A stretch of DNA of 64,000 nt, taken from Narthecium ossifragum (taxonomy: Eukaryota > Streptophyta > Magnoliopsida > Dioscoreales > Nartheciaceae). Positions 34,243-46,600 of the stretch are shown piece after piece. Under the pieces are notes generated by a model. That model was given only the letters and a program-made list of their open reading frames with translations, made no database searches and was not told where the DNA came from. A program made the position numbers and the translations under genes. Each line of letters starts with the position of its first letter. Positions within the stretch are counted from its first letter, which is position 1. The stretch is from contig OY986970.1 of the NCBI GenBank assembly GCA_963920575.1, forward strand, positions 20,033,274-20,097,273, read 5' to 3'.

Positions 34243-37200
34243 ATGGCGTATAGGGCGGACGACGACTACGATTACTTGTTCAAGGTTGTACTGATCGGGG
34301 ATTCGGGGGTGGGGAAGTCGAACCTTCTCTCAAGATTCACGAGGAACGAGTTCAGCCTCGAGTCCAAGTCCACCATTGGGGTCGAGTTCGCCACCCGGAG
34401 CATCCACGTAGATGACAAGGTCGTGAAGGCTCAGATCTGGGACACGGCCGGACAAGAGAGGTACTCTCTTATCTCCATCTCCTTTAGCTCTCGGTTTTTT
34501 TGTCTTATTGATCTTTTTAAATGTTTTCTCGATCTCGATCGAGGCTCGGGTAGAGATCTGCTTTCTTTTCTCGGGTTTGAGGGGTTCTTGTCCTTGACTG
34601 GCTTGTGGTATTTTAGTCTTGGCGGATCTGTTTGTTTTCCTTCCGATTTGGGAGAATAGGCTTTCGATTTTGCGATGCTCTTGTGGATCTGATGCTTTCT
34701 TTGTCAACATTGATAATTGAGGAGTACTTTTGGATCTGGTGTTTTGTATCTTTCTTTTTTTTTCCAATTATTGGGGTCTTTTTTATGTCAACTTATTAGC
34801 TGAATGATGCCTGTGATAGGGATTTGATAGTGAGAGTTAGTGTGATTTAATTATTTATGAAATAAGAAGCAAGATGTTATCCATGCGAGCACCTTAATTG
34901 GTGGCCCCGTGATCTACCTATAATGTCCTCGAGCATGCGAAAATGATGCAGCCTTCCTAACGTTCGTTAGGTGCTTGTTTGGTTGCGTGTATGTGGTGAT
35001 ACCATATCGGCTGATTGAATAGTTCGGCCAGAACCTCGAGTTTTTGGCTGAGTGTGTGTAGCTCCTGATATGATAGTTGGAGATGTTGAAAATCTCCAAA
35101 AGCCTCCATGCCTGTGTTTTGACATCCACATACTGAGTGGATGTAAGAGAGGATAAGCTCTTGCGCAAAGATGCAACATTGCGTAGTGCATTTAACCAGA
35201 TATGGGGATAGTAAGTGTGCTGTAAAGTATAGAAATGCACAAATTCTTGATATACATGCATAAAATAATTGACAAAATGGAATAGCACCCATGGTTAGCT
35301 TCTTATTCCTGCATGGCGTGTTGGGTGTGATGTGACATATGTTGCACTTTAGGATACATAGAGAATTGAATTGCCATGCTTCCGGGAATACTTTTGCATT
35401 GTGAAAACGCTCTTTTTGTGCTCTTATTTTTGTAGTATCATGATTTTTGCTTTTACAATCGCTTTCCTTGGATGAAGTTATTGGGTTTGCCATAGGCCAA
35501 TAGCCCTATATGTATTTGTCTGTTTGTGAATACCTTTTTCTTGTGCTGCTATAAATGTGAGAAGGAACCCCAATATATGGTGCTTAAGGCATGATACTTG
35601 TTTTGTCCTTGAATGCTGCACATGAACTTTTGATGTCATGTTTCATGGATTAAGGAATTAATTGAACCGACAACGTGCAGTTGGGTTCATTTTGAGTAAG
35701 ATAAAAGAGCCGTTAAACTGGTTTATTATTGCTTGGGAACTAGCTCTTAGATCAGTAAAGTCTTCATTCCAATGTAGGAATATGTTGTTTTTTGTCACCT
35801 TTTATGGAGCTTATGGAACATAGTCCCTAGGAAGCACCGACACTTCTAGCAGTGGAGCGTGTCCGTGTCTGACACCGTATCAGACACAACACTCGTAGGA
35901 CACTCGTCAGACACTTCCACGGTGTGACCTTATTTTTTTAGGGTTGTCATGTGAAGGCAAACTATATACGCACAACAAGTCCATGTCGTCTTCCTTGTTC
36001 GGTGGAGTTAGACTTAGTATCGGGTTTAGAAGTGCCTATCATTTTTTCCCCTCTTCCGCAATCTAAAGCCCTAACCTTAAATCTTAAGGTCCGGCAAGCT
36101 AATTGCCAATTGGTGCATTGATCGACAGTGGCATTGATGTTTAAGCTAAAAAGTATATAATTCTTATACATTATTAAGTCTTGTATCTTTCGATAAAATA
36201 TTTTTCTATATATGACATAAAAAAAGGCTTTTTGTCTACTTGTCCTTGCCATGTCGTGTCCTGTATTTAATGAAAATCGTTGTGTCGACGTGTCCGTGTC
36301 GTGTCATATCCGTCTAACGTGTCCGTGTCAGTGCTTCCTAGCATAGTCCATCATTCTTGCCCTACCCAACAAAGCTATTGGTGCTCTTATCCTTTCTATT
36401 TCTTCATTGCATTCGGTTGGCTTTGATTCTCTCTCATCATCATATGTGCACATATGAAATTAGATGCATACTAGCAAAATTAGTTTGTCCTGGGTAGTGT
36501 AATACTAAAGATTTTCTCTCTTGATTATTTAGAATGTAATACATGTCGAAATGTTGATAGAATGTCGTACTAAAAGTTTTCTCTATTTTATATTTTGATT
36601 CTTTCTTACACTTAGACAATATGCAATTGAAGCTCTTTTGTCTACTGTGTAAAACAGTAGTGTATCGTACTTAATTGACTTGTGGTACACTGATACTCAT
36701 AGATGCACCTACTTATTAGGATGGAATTGGTAATTTGATACACCATGGAACCAACATATGTGAATCTATTTTCCTATAGTTTCCTAATTTTCTGATGAAT
36801 GTGAAAAAGGGCTGGAGTAATTGAATTAATTTGTCAAGTAAATTAGAGCCTTGATGCATCTTAAAGCTGTGAAAAAAAGCCTAAAGATGTGAACTTACTG
36901 GATGATGCACTATAGCAGATATTGTATTCTTGTGCCGAAAGGTACCTAATTGATTGTGAGGCATGTTTCTTTAAGCTGAAATACAATGTTTGTCATCCAT
37001 GACGCATATTCTATCATGTCATGCATACAACAAAATAAGCGTCCCTAATGAAGACCTGCATATGATGGCCACTGCTTGTTGTGACACAATGTGAAGAATA
37101 TAGTTAAGTGAGAAAATTGTCGAGAATGTTGTGTTGTCATCATTTTTGGGATTCTGCTACCATCACATCATATTAAGGTAGATGAATATTTAGAAATCTT

Positions 37201-37897
37201 TCCCTTTCGAGTACATGCTGCTTGGATTAGGTGTATTGAATTTTTATTACCTGCTAATGCTGGCTGGATTAGTTGTATTACGAAGCTATTAGCACCTGCA
37301 CCCCTGTTGTTTATCCAAGTGTTTTTGTTTGTCTCCTTGCTTTTGTATTTAGTCGTCTTGGTGCTGAGTAATCTTGGTGCTTGAGATTCTTGTATTTAGA
37401 ATGGATAATTTGTTTTCTTGTGAATTAACGAGGCATTTTATTTTTCTTGTTTTGTTGACAAAAGATACCGTGCGATCACAAGTGCTTACTACCGAGGAGC
37501 TGTTGGTGCACTTCTTGTCTATGATGTCACTCGCCATGTCACCTTTGAGAATGTAGAGAGATGGCTGAAGGAGCTTAGAGACCACACAGATTCAAACATT
37601 GTCATCATGCTTGTTGGGAACAAGGCAGATTTGCGTCATCTGAGGGCTGTCTCCACGGATGATGCCAAAGCCTTTGCCGAGAGGGAGAACACCTTCTTCA
37701 TGGAGACATCAGCCCTAGAATCAATGAATGTGGAGAATGCCTTTACTGAAGTGCTCACCCAGATTTATCGTGTTGTCAGCAGGAAGGCTCTTGATATCGG
37801 GGACGATCCCGCTGCCTTGCCAAAAGGGCAGACCATCAATGTTGGCTCGAAGGATGACGTATCTGCTGTGAAGAAAGTAGGTTGCTGCTCGGCGTAA
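34243..37897 (+). CDS. RABA1: Rab11-type small GTPase, RABA1 subfamily
   Basis: Two exons, 34243-34460 and 37465-37897, joined across a GT..AG intron within codon 73, give 216 residues. The split after GQER is where plant RABA genes are usually interrupted. P-loop GDSGVGKS is at 19-26, effector region STIGVEF at 43-49, WDTAGQE at 66-72, NKAD at 125-128 and ETSAL at 153-157. The C-terminal CC (213-214) is the double geranylgeranylation site. All GTP-binding motifs are intact and no stop interrupts the frame, so the gene is probably functional. RABA1 proteins act at the trans-Golgi/recycling endosome in secretion to the plasma membrane and in cytokinesis. The exact paralogue (RABA1f-like is my guess) is not settled. 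The 3-kb intron holds a MITE. Confidence 0.96.
35827..36341. mobile_element. 515-bp hAT-type MITE in the RABA1 intron
   Basis: The ends are CTAGGAAGCACCGACAC and, reversed, CTAGGAAGCACTGACAC: a 17-bp terminal inverted repeat with one mismatch. CATAGTCC flanks both ends (35819-35826 and 36342-36349), an exact 8-bp duplication. Near the ends are several GTGTCCGTGTC repeats. No coding capacity. The 8-bp duplication points to hAT enzymes. Confidence 0.9.
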
Positions 37898-38393
37898 GTC
37901 TGGAAAATTAGGAATTGATGTTACTGGCTCAGGAGCCTAAAAGATTATTCTGGTATGGAAATTGCTTGCATGGCCCTCTAAAGAATGGTTCGTTTCTCAC
38001 CACATTTGTGACGACATGCCAACAGCAATTTTAAAACTCTCTTTACCTTAAGATTTGTATTTGCAATTTTCAGCAGACTTATTTTTTTCTCTTAATGATG
38101 TATTACTTCAAATCTGTTTGTTAGGGTCATTTTTCTGTCTTGGATTTCAGGATTACGTTGTACTCATCATAAAATTCATTTTGATCGGTTATTGTTTTGA
38201 TTCGAGCATTTTCGGATCAATGGATGATGATCTTTCATCAGCAACTCTACAGTACAGGTATAAGGCTCACTTCTGGAGTGCAATTAGCAGAATGGAAAAG
38301 CCAAATGAGTTATGCCATTGCTGTTGCAGCAATTGTTCCAGTTGTTGAGAGCATTAAACAAATCGAACGACAGCACCCATACCTCAACACACG
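37898..38393 (+). other. RABA1 3' flank
   Basis: It contains the presumed 3' UTR. The stretch 38260-38397 reads as SQMSYAIAVAAIVPVVESIK in one frame, which looks protein-like, but I do not recognise it. It could be a fragment of an exon brought in by rearrangement. Confidence 0.4.
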
Positions 38394-38485
38394 CTAACCA
38401 TTTAGGTGTACACTTAGACATAATAGTTCAATGTTGATGGAACCTCTAGCGCGCGCACACAAAACCTGAAAAGAATTGGCACGGT
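38394..38485. repeat. Duplicated segment, copy 1 (partner 58476-58565)
   Basis: Both copies run CTAACCATT, GTGTACACTTAGA, TAATAGTTCAA, TGATGGAACCTCTA, CCTGAAAAGAAT and GGCACGGT. Identity is roughly 85-90% by eye. In this copy MULE-related sequence begins right after GGCACGGT. Together with a second shared block it shows a segmental duplication around the RING gene's 3' side. Confidence 0.8.
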
Positions 38486-38594
38486 AGGACTTCCTAAAGG
38501 AAATTTTTTAAAATAATATTATTTTAATAAAATATATGTATGGATAAAATATTGATGGGATATGCCTTTCATTTTTTTAAGCTTGTCAATGAAG

Positions 38595-38745
38595 AGAGTT
38601 ACGTCTTCGACCGCTATCCCACCCCACGTGACCGAGTGCGGAAAAGAGGGATCCTGTTAAGACGTGGTTACATTTTCAGTGAAGACGTAACTGAAAAATA
38701 CGTCTCATTGGAACCTATTCCATGAGTTCATTAGAGTTACGTCTT
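38595..38745. repeat. Inverted and direct copies of AGTTACGTCTTC
   Basis: AGTTACGTCTTC (about 38598), its exact reverse complement GAAGACGTAACT (about 38681) and a second forward copy AGTTACGTCTTA (about 38736) lie within 150 bp near the left end of the MULE-derived segment. Confidence 0.7.
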
Positions 38746-39047
38746 ACTTGGTACCAACACCAAACTCACACTTGAGTTTTTTTTTTCAACTCTGTACAAC
38801 CATTCAATCAAACAGAAACACAATGTTTACAAATTAATTATCACATTCGCATCCACCCCATTTACATCTAAACACCCACCTACCCCATTCACATCTAAAC
38901 ACGCACCCACCCATTCACATCTAAACACAGTCTTTATATAAATCAAAATCGTTTACATCAAACATCATTATCATCTCTAAATGGTCACAAATCATTAACA
39001 AAAAAAACCAAAGTTACAATAGAAGTCTATCACAACCTCCAAGTTTT

Positions 39048-41259
39048 TTACTTATTTTTCACTGCCATCTTTTTCTTCCTCGACGTTTCAGCCCTCCCTC
39101 CCCCCATCATAGCACCGACACCGACATCATTCTCAACATGTCTCTTCGGATCCTCCTCTGTTGTGCGCATGACTAGATATGATGATGGTATATATTGAAA
39201 TATCGGTATGTCATAGAAAGTAGTTTGCCCAGTAGTCTGTTGCGACTGTTGTGAACTGACAGGATCTCCGTCACAAATCCGCAAATCCTCCATCATAGAG
39301 TAGAATACCGGTATCAAACGATCGGCGAGCTCATCTCCAGAACCGTTGTGGCACATCATGTAAGTCTCCTCGACTGTGTCATACTGTTAATAGCGAGTTA
39401 AGAAAGTTTGGTTAAATTAACACAATATAATAATTAATTACTAATGAATAAATTATATTTACCAGCTTCTGTAGCAGGTTTATGTTCGACTAATAAGTCA
39501 TCCTGTCCTCCAATCTAGGCCTACTAACATACCACCTAGTGATCCTCCAGTACCACTAAAATATGACGCAGGATCCTCACCATCGTCCACTACACCGTCA
39601 ATGATCCTCTGGTGCCGCTCCTCCCATTGGGTGATATACTAGTGATGCGTAGTGACCCAGTCCGCAGTAACATTGCCCCGACGGCTTGCACGCGATAGTC
39701 TCTTTGTCACCGGGGGCGGTATCCCTTGTCGCATGCCAAACTGCCGCATCACCCGTAGTGCATGGTGCACTCCAAAACATCAAAGCATATGAGCGGCACA
39801 TGACTCCTCCAAACAACAAACCCCGTAGTGCAAGTGGCCGGTAATTGTACTAGACGTTGCGGTGTGTATGGATACCATATAATCTAGAAGTTTAAAATAT
39901 GAACTCGGTTAGATCACATCAACATTAAAGTAGGTAACAAAATCTTGGATCGTGAGCAATAATACCTGGGATGACAACCGCCTATCCAACTGCTCTCGGT
40001 AGTAGGATAAGTAACGGCCATGCGGGATCCCTCTACCGTTGTGTGGTGTTGTCCACCTACATTGCACATAAATAGTTGGATGCTAATGTTAACCAAACTT
40101 TAAAAAATATTTGAAAAAATCAAGAGTTCGTACTGGATTGCCAATGAGCCTTCAAGGATACGCAAATCACGCTCCTCATTTTGCTCTTTGGTAGCTAGCG
40201 GTCGACATGGCATTAATTCAAGTTGTCCTATATAGAGGTGCTCTCATGACCATACCTGTGAAAACAACTCCATATTAGGTATAATATAAAATATTTAAAG
40301 CAACTATGTATAATATATAAATGATAAATCACCTATAACATGTAAAGGCATCCAGAGATCTCATGTTTTCCTCTTTGTGAAACTTTACATAGCTCCCAAA
40401 AGAGATGTGCTAGGCACGCCGCCCCCCAAGCATATTGTCCACATATGTCCAAGTCATGCAACAAAGGTAGGCACTTCATATGTACCTACAATTGAAAGAC
40501 AATGTTAGTTGATCCAATAGATAGATAAATAAAATATAAATAGGAAATTGTACTTACCCTGGAGCCACTCATGTCAGGTACTACTAAACAACCCAACACA
40601 TATAGGATGTAGGCACGCGTAGCCTGATATATAAGTAGATCAGTGGCATCTGGTTCAATATGTCCGAAAGTAGCGCGTAACCACGACAACTCAAGCATAG
40701 TCGGTCGGCCCTCTGCGGGTACAACACTGAGCAACTCAAAGCATATGTCATGCCAAATGCATGACGTGCTCCCTGAAACTACCGGCCCATCAACAGGTAA
40801 ACCCATAGTATCCCAACATCCTACAATGTGATCATCATCTCCCCATGGCACAAGTGGAAAGTAGTAGTCTCTGGTCGCCATCGCTCCATTAGCGTTGTGA
40901 TCAAACACTAATCAAACCGAATCGGCAGCAGTCTACTGACAACATACAACCCCGAACGCCGAAGCAAGTCTATCTGACGCTCATCCACAATCAGCCAAGA
41001 CTGTAAACGCAGTGAGTGCTCTGTACACTTAAGGCCGAGGTCATCGTCATCATGTATGTAAATCATAACTGTTAGCTATAAAAATACAAATATTAAAATA
41101 TTAAACTTAATAACAATAAATTTTCTATATTTAACATTTACCTAGCCATCCCAAACCGCCACGGAGCGGAGCTTGCCCTGGTCCCAAAGTACGTCTGGAG
41201 AAATCGGACCAGGCTCACCCTCGTAGGGCCTCGACTCAAAGGCCCTAATATGAGGCATC
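39048..41259 (-). pseudogene. Plant mobile domain (PMD, MAIN-like) gene of a MULE, broken
   Basis: Pieces in order on the minus strand: MPHIRAFESRPYEGEPGPIS then VLWDQGKLRSVAVWDG (41259-41150); LQSWLIVDERQIDLLRRSGL and LMERWRPETTTFHL (about 41030-40880); GLPVDGPVVSG and LSWLRATFGHIEPDATDLL with ARAYILYVLG (40486-40830); CLPLLHDLDICGQYAWGAAC (about 40450); LDRRLSSQ, VIWYPYTPQRL, VPLICFGVHHALRVMRQFGM and HHQYITQWEERHQRI (39990-39600). The tail (39048-39359) is Gln/Ser-rich. This is the full course of PMD proteins annotated as 'protein phosphatase 7 long form homolog', related to MAIN/MAIL1. It has stops and frameshifts besides likely introns. PMD function in transposons is unknown. Confidence 0.8.
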
Positions 41260-41352
41260 TCGAGCCTATTGCATGTAGAAGAAAAATGTTAGTATATAAT
41301 CCAAAATGAAGGATATGTGCAGTCTACAAAGGAATATGCTTTATTATAATAA

Positions 41353-41940
41353 TTAGATAAACATCATTACTCGTGTATTTGTGTTAGGTAATGGCTCGCG
41401 ACATGTAGTCCTGTTATGACCCGTCTGAATGCACCTGCTGCACGTTACATGTTGCAATCCTCTCCTTTCATCCATGTCGTTACGTAGCCTTGTACTCCTC
41501 AGACACCCAGGCAGCCTCCGCACATGTGGGGGAAGCAATGTGTATTCTTCGAGTACCGACCAGTGTTGGCGTCCACAAATAGGATGGAAATGAGTTGCAT
41601 ATGTTTGTCTGTACTTGCTTGAGGAGTAAAACGATGAAACGAAATCGTATGCCGAAGCCCTGATTGATATGTCACCGCATACGGTTAGAACGTGCGGACA
41701 TGGATACAACATCATTTGAAATTGTCCACAACTGCATGTCCCTTCCTGTCCATATAACTTGACAGTAAAGGTAACATCATGTCATTCTATCACCGTGTAC
41801 TCACCACCGTCAAATGACTGCACGTGACATGATTGGGCGAGTATGCAATGCTTGCGTAGTACATCTTCGACTACTGATGTCACCTCGTCAGTTATTGCTT
41901 GGCCCTCCTGACGACGGCGCATGAGTGGTCACATGTTTTG
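41353..41940 (-). pseudogene. MURA-like transposase C-terminal fragment with SWIM finger
   Basis: The minus strand reads QEGQAITDEVTSVVEDVL and then a SWIM zinc finger CSCGQFQMMLYPCPH (CxC..CxH). ASAYDFVSSFYSSSKYRQTY follows, then a CCHC knuckle CSRCIQTGHNRTTC. This is the C-terminal end of Mutator-like transposases. The DDE catalytic domain upstream is missing and one stop occurs before the SWIM finger. Confidence 0.88.
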
Positions 41941-42201
41941 TTACTACTCGGAGTTTATGAGATCCAGTTATTAAGATGAAAAATCACAAAACAAAAGGCG
42001 GCATAGAAAAAACCTCAAAATTTGTGATAAATAAGATAAGTAGGGCTTGACAACTGAGAATTCCTTCGAGACAGTTATTACTTATCCCTTTAGCCGGTGG
42101 ACTAACCTTTCTTTAAGGAAAAAATTTACCTTTTCTTTAAGGAAAAAAAAGAGAGACTATCTGTCAATAACTTAGTCAATCACGTAGCAGACATGTACAT
42201 C

Positions 42202-43273
42202 TGTTAGCGTAGAAATCTAACCGTTGACCGGTCAAATAATCAAGGTCAAGATTTACTTAACACTCAAGAATCAAGAGATTGCAGTTAAGTTCAACTCCTT
42301 CAAACTATGTTCGAACAGAGGTGTCAGGTTAAATAGAAATCTAGATCGAGCCTAATTTAATAATATGATTAATAGCTAATTATCTAGATTAACTTAAATT
42401 AGCCTAAATTAATCTATTGAAAAGTAAAAGTTATCTAAAATTATAAAACTAATTAAGGAAAACGGTAAATATCATCCTAAATTACTAAATCAAGAGAAAA
42501 TACGTTAAATCTACTGATTAACTTAATTTAAACTAGAAGATAAGAACTTTAATATCAAATTAATCTAAAGAAATGCAGTAAGAAAAATCTCTAAAGAGAA
42601 CAATAAAGGAGAAATCATAATTATCTAAACCTAGATTAATCATCTAAGAACAATAATATAAACTACATTAAGCAAAAAAGATAAACTAAGTATTGAAGAA
42701 ACATAATCATTTTATTGAATGGAATCAACTTACATGAACAGAAAACATCTTGAAAGAACACTAAGAAAATCCAGGCGCGCAGGCTCTGTGTTAATTTTGC
42801 GAGAGAGTTTACACAGTAAAAAGAGAAAGGTATTTATACTAGAGCAGTTCAACTGCTTCGTCCAGCACGTTCTCTATCGTTTTCCATCTTTCACTCTTGA
42901 TATGCCGCGTGTCCCATGTTCTCCGATATTTCCTCGTTTCTCCACATCATGCTCTGGTGATGACAGTTGCGTCTGGTCGATGAGCTTGTCTATGTTGTAA
43001 TGTTATTCTTCTTGATCGACGTTCTCTTCTCGTCCATATCTTTATCGTCCAAAGTTGACAACTTGTTTATCTCTAGATCATCATCGTTCTTGGCCGATAA
43101 CCTTCTTATGTAAAGATGATCATCGTTCTTGACCGATGACTTCTTTCTTTTGGTCGACGATCTTTTACATAGCTTAGAACGTTATCGTTCAATTGCTTTT
43201 GAAAGGTTCATAGGTCATATTTATTATACTGATATGGCAATCATTGATTGGTTAGCCATTATATTGGCTAACA
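42202..43273 (-). repeat. 3' LTR of the Tat-type element
   Basis: 1072 bp. Read on the minus strand it starts TGTTAGCCAATATAATGG and ends TTTCTACGCTAACA. It pairs with 56658-57736; no gene inside. Confidence 0.93.
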
Positions 43274-43290
43274 TTTTACCCCCCATACGG
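43274..43290 (-). other. Polypurine tract of the Tat-type element
   Basis: The minus strand reads CGTATGGGGGGTAAAA directly before the 3' LTR start. It is the expected plus-strand primer. Confidence 0.8.
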
Positions 43291-43656
43291 TTATCGAGGA
43301 ATTTGATTTTATGATGAGATGACCGCATTTGGCGTGATTTGACAGCTTCTGTGTCAACCATTAAGGTTAATCATGATCGTTCTTTAGGAAAACGAATGCT
43401 ACCTCGTTTTCATTCTCTCTCCATATCCCTTAATATTCTGCATTTAATGTGTCGTACTCATCTGACATATATACCCTTTTAGCCATATATCTTTGGCGCG
43501 AAGAGACTCCATTGGTTCTTCGTTCTTTTACTTAGGGTTCTATCTCTTCTCTTTCTTTCACTGTCGCGGCGCTTGAGCTTTCTTCTTTCTCTTGTGATTT
43601 CTGAGGCATCAAAGACTTCTTCTCCTTCTTCTCTGTCAAGGTTTCCGTTCTCCATC

Positions 43657-46600
43657 ATGGTTCGTGAAATAAGAGCCGATGATATCATGCACAAGGAGGT
43701 CTACAAGTCTTATGCAAATTTCAAGGAGTTGCTGAGATCGAAAGAGGCAAGAGGGACCTATCTAGTTAGATTTGCCGATTCTTCTTCCAGGTCCTTTTCT
43801 CTTGGTCCTTCTTTTGTTTCTGATGTTTTGCCTTCTCTTTCTTATGATCTTAAAACTATCGTACATAGTTTTCCACTTTCTGGTGACCTACCTCTGTCCC
43901 AAGAGCTTAACTTATCAACCCTTTCCTCTAAAAACCCCATTACACCATGGCCTTTGACCGATGATAAATTTATCGAGTGGCATAGTAGAATGATTAATCA
44001 TCCTGATCCAAAAAAGATATTTTCTGATGTTGGTATCTTGGACTTTTTAGATTTGAGCACTAGAGTTCCTTCTCAAGAGCCAAACTTACTTCTCTCATCG
44101 TTCCTTTTTTGGTCGACAGAGTATAACAACTTTGTTTTTCCTTGTGGCACTCTCTCCATTACTCTCTTAGACATCGCCCTTTTAACCGGTCTCTCTCCTA
44201 TCGGCGATCTTGTATCGCCCAATATGGAGCTCTCTTCTCGAGATACAGTTTTTGAATATGATAAGAACTATGGCGTTTTTATCAATACATACGCCAAACT
44301 TGATGAGACCGATGACCCACCAAATGCCCGAGAACGATTAGCCTTTATCTATTATTGGCTATGTAAATTCGTTCTCTGTCTTCCTGTCAAAAAACCGGTT
44401 AGGGGTTATATCAGTCTTGCTTAATCCATTGCTTCTGGAAAGCAAGTTTTATCTCTTTCTATTTTTATCCTCCCGGCCATATATAGAGGCATCTACCTTA
44501 CTCTTGAGCAATTGAGAGATGGTGGAAGCCTCACTGGTTTTGGCCCTCTTTGGATAGTTCAGCTATGGCTTAGAGCCTATTTTCCTGGACTCCACTTGCT
44601 TCCATCTTCTTCATCGGCCAGAACTCAAGGCCAATTATATCTTTTTTCATCGTTCATTCCCAAATCTATTCAACAAACTTTTGATTATTTTTATACTTTA
44701 TCTGATTTTTCTTCCTATCGTCCTTTTCACTCTGACTCTCATCCAGTTTCTATTCGTCCTCTTCTTGATTTATCGGCCAATTTGGATGATGAGAATAAGA
44801 GATTGGCTTGGGCCCATTTCTTAGTCGGCTGAGATCTGCACTTTGATATGTCGTGGGGCAAAGCCAACAACAAGTGCATAGTAGAAGTATATGCTCCAAA
44901 TTTTGTCGCTTGCCAATTTGGATTGAAGCAAGACTGCCAGTTCCTCCTTACTTTAGCTTCAACATAATCGCTAAAGGTCGATGTGTAATCCATAACATCA
45001 ATAGAATAGTTACTATAGAGAAGAGGGATATGGACCTTTGTAAGCGATTTAAGCTTACACATTTTTAACCAGTGGTCGATGTCGATCCTGTCATCGCTGA
45101 TGTTTGGAATTCGACCATCAAAGAGCGTCTATTCTCCCAAGACAAAAATGTTGTCTTCAACAATTTTGTTCCTCCCAAAAAGTTGGGACGTAAGAAGAAA
45201 GCTCTGGAACATGCTGAAGCAGAGGATAGACCTCCGAAAAAAAGAAAACTACTGCTTCTGTTAGAAAGGGTGAAGAATCACCCAAAAAGAGATGTGGAAA
45301 GTCTACTGAAGAGACTTCATCTCGTAAGAAGAAAATGATATCAACTGGTGAATCCAGGATATCCCCATTGGCCAAGAGACCTTTGATCGAGGAAGTTACG
45401 GTCGAGGAAGTAATGGCCGAGGAACCTGAGAAACAAGCTCACTCATCTTCAGCAGTGGGAGAACATGTAGGATCGCCAGATAGCAGGCAGAATAGTCAGT
45501 CTGCTTCTGTTTCTGAGTAAGTATTCTTACCTACCTCTTTTTTGTTTTTCTTCCTCATGGTCTATATTCTCAAACTCAATGTTCTTTGTTTTGTAGAGAA
45601 AGATCGGGTTCCTCTACTCCTTCATACGTTTATCTTCCTTCTGCTTCCCCTTCCAATTTGGGTGAGAATGTTGCCCCTCAAGGATTCTATCGATGTTCCC
45701 AGTCAGGTTGAACCCTTGATGGAACAAGTATGTTTCAATTCTTGAGTAACAATTTGTGTTCACAAAGAGATTAAAACATTTAATCATTGTCTTTCTCTAT
45801 GATTGTTTTATTGATCTTTTCTCATTTCTATATTTGTAGATCTCTAATAAAGAGAGGGTCATCATTTCATCGTTCGAAGAAAGACGGAATGATGACGACG
45901 TCGAAGATCTTTTCGACGTTCTTAATTTTACTTCTTCTAGACCATGTTTGTCACCTACTGATCATATGCTTGTTTGTGGTCCATATAATCTTTTGAGGGA
46001 CCTTGGTGATATTCAACTATCATCTGAAACAGCTTCTCCTGGTGTATCGACCTTACAACCCATGGTTGAGACATCTTCAGTCCCAGAGCCATCGGCCAGT
46101 GGTGTTCAACACAATGTCGATGTGCCCCCCAGCACTTCAACAAATGAGATGCATGTCACTACGCTTGCCCCGACTCCTACTAGGCCACAGGAGACGATGA
46201 TCATACCTTCTACCACGATGGCGACATCGTTCGACACTCCACCAGTAGGCCCATCTACTTCGACTTTAGATGAGGTACAAGTTATTTCAAACTTGACTTA
46301 TATAAATGAATTCTATTGACCATAACCTCTAATCATTCATTGATTTAGGGCGATATCGCTGAACTGGTCGACTTCATCTATTCACTCTCTGATTCATGGC
46401 GAGTTAAAAAATCTGGAAAGAAAGTCGTCATCGATCCTGAGAACATTCAACAAGGTCAGCACCATGATCTCAGACGAGCTTTGGCCGATTGTATGATCAT
46501 CCTAGATAAACCGCCTGAAAAAGATCTTACAGACGTCGATTATGAAAATCTTGAGAGAGCGACGACTCTGTTCTTGTCCATCGACCCACAAGTGTTAGGT

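Larger units (their letters stand above)
38486..42140 (-). mobile_element. MULE-derived segment with PMD gene
   Basis: Between two blocks of the duplicated host sequence lie a transposase tail with a SWIM finger (41353-41940) and a PMD gene (39048-41259), in that order on the minus strand. This is the arrangement of PMD-carrying Mutator-like elements. Its ends share CCTAAAGGAAATTTTTT-like and TTTCTTTAAGGAAAAAATT-like sequence, too loose to call terminal repeats, and no 9-bp duplication was found. The catalytic half of the transposase is missing. Confidence 0.6.

Noticed and set aside
34243..34659. A short RABA1 frame reading on past position 34460
   Set aside because: The part after GQER is intron sequence. 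A GT donor at 34461 and the exon at 37465 give the conserved protein.
38486..42140. Terminal inverted repeats for the MULE-derived segment
   Set aside because: The CCTAAAGGAAATTTTTT and TTTCTTTAAGGAAAAAATT similarity is short and AT-rich, and no 9-bp duplication was found.
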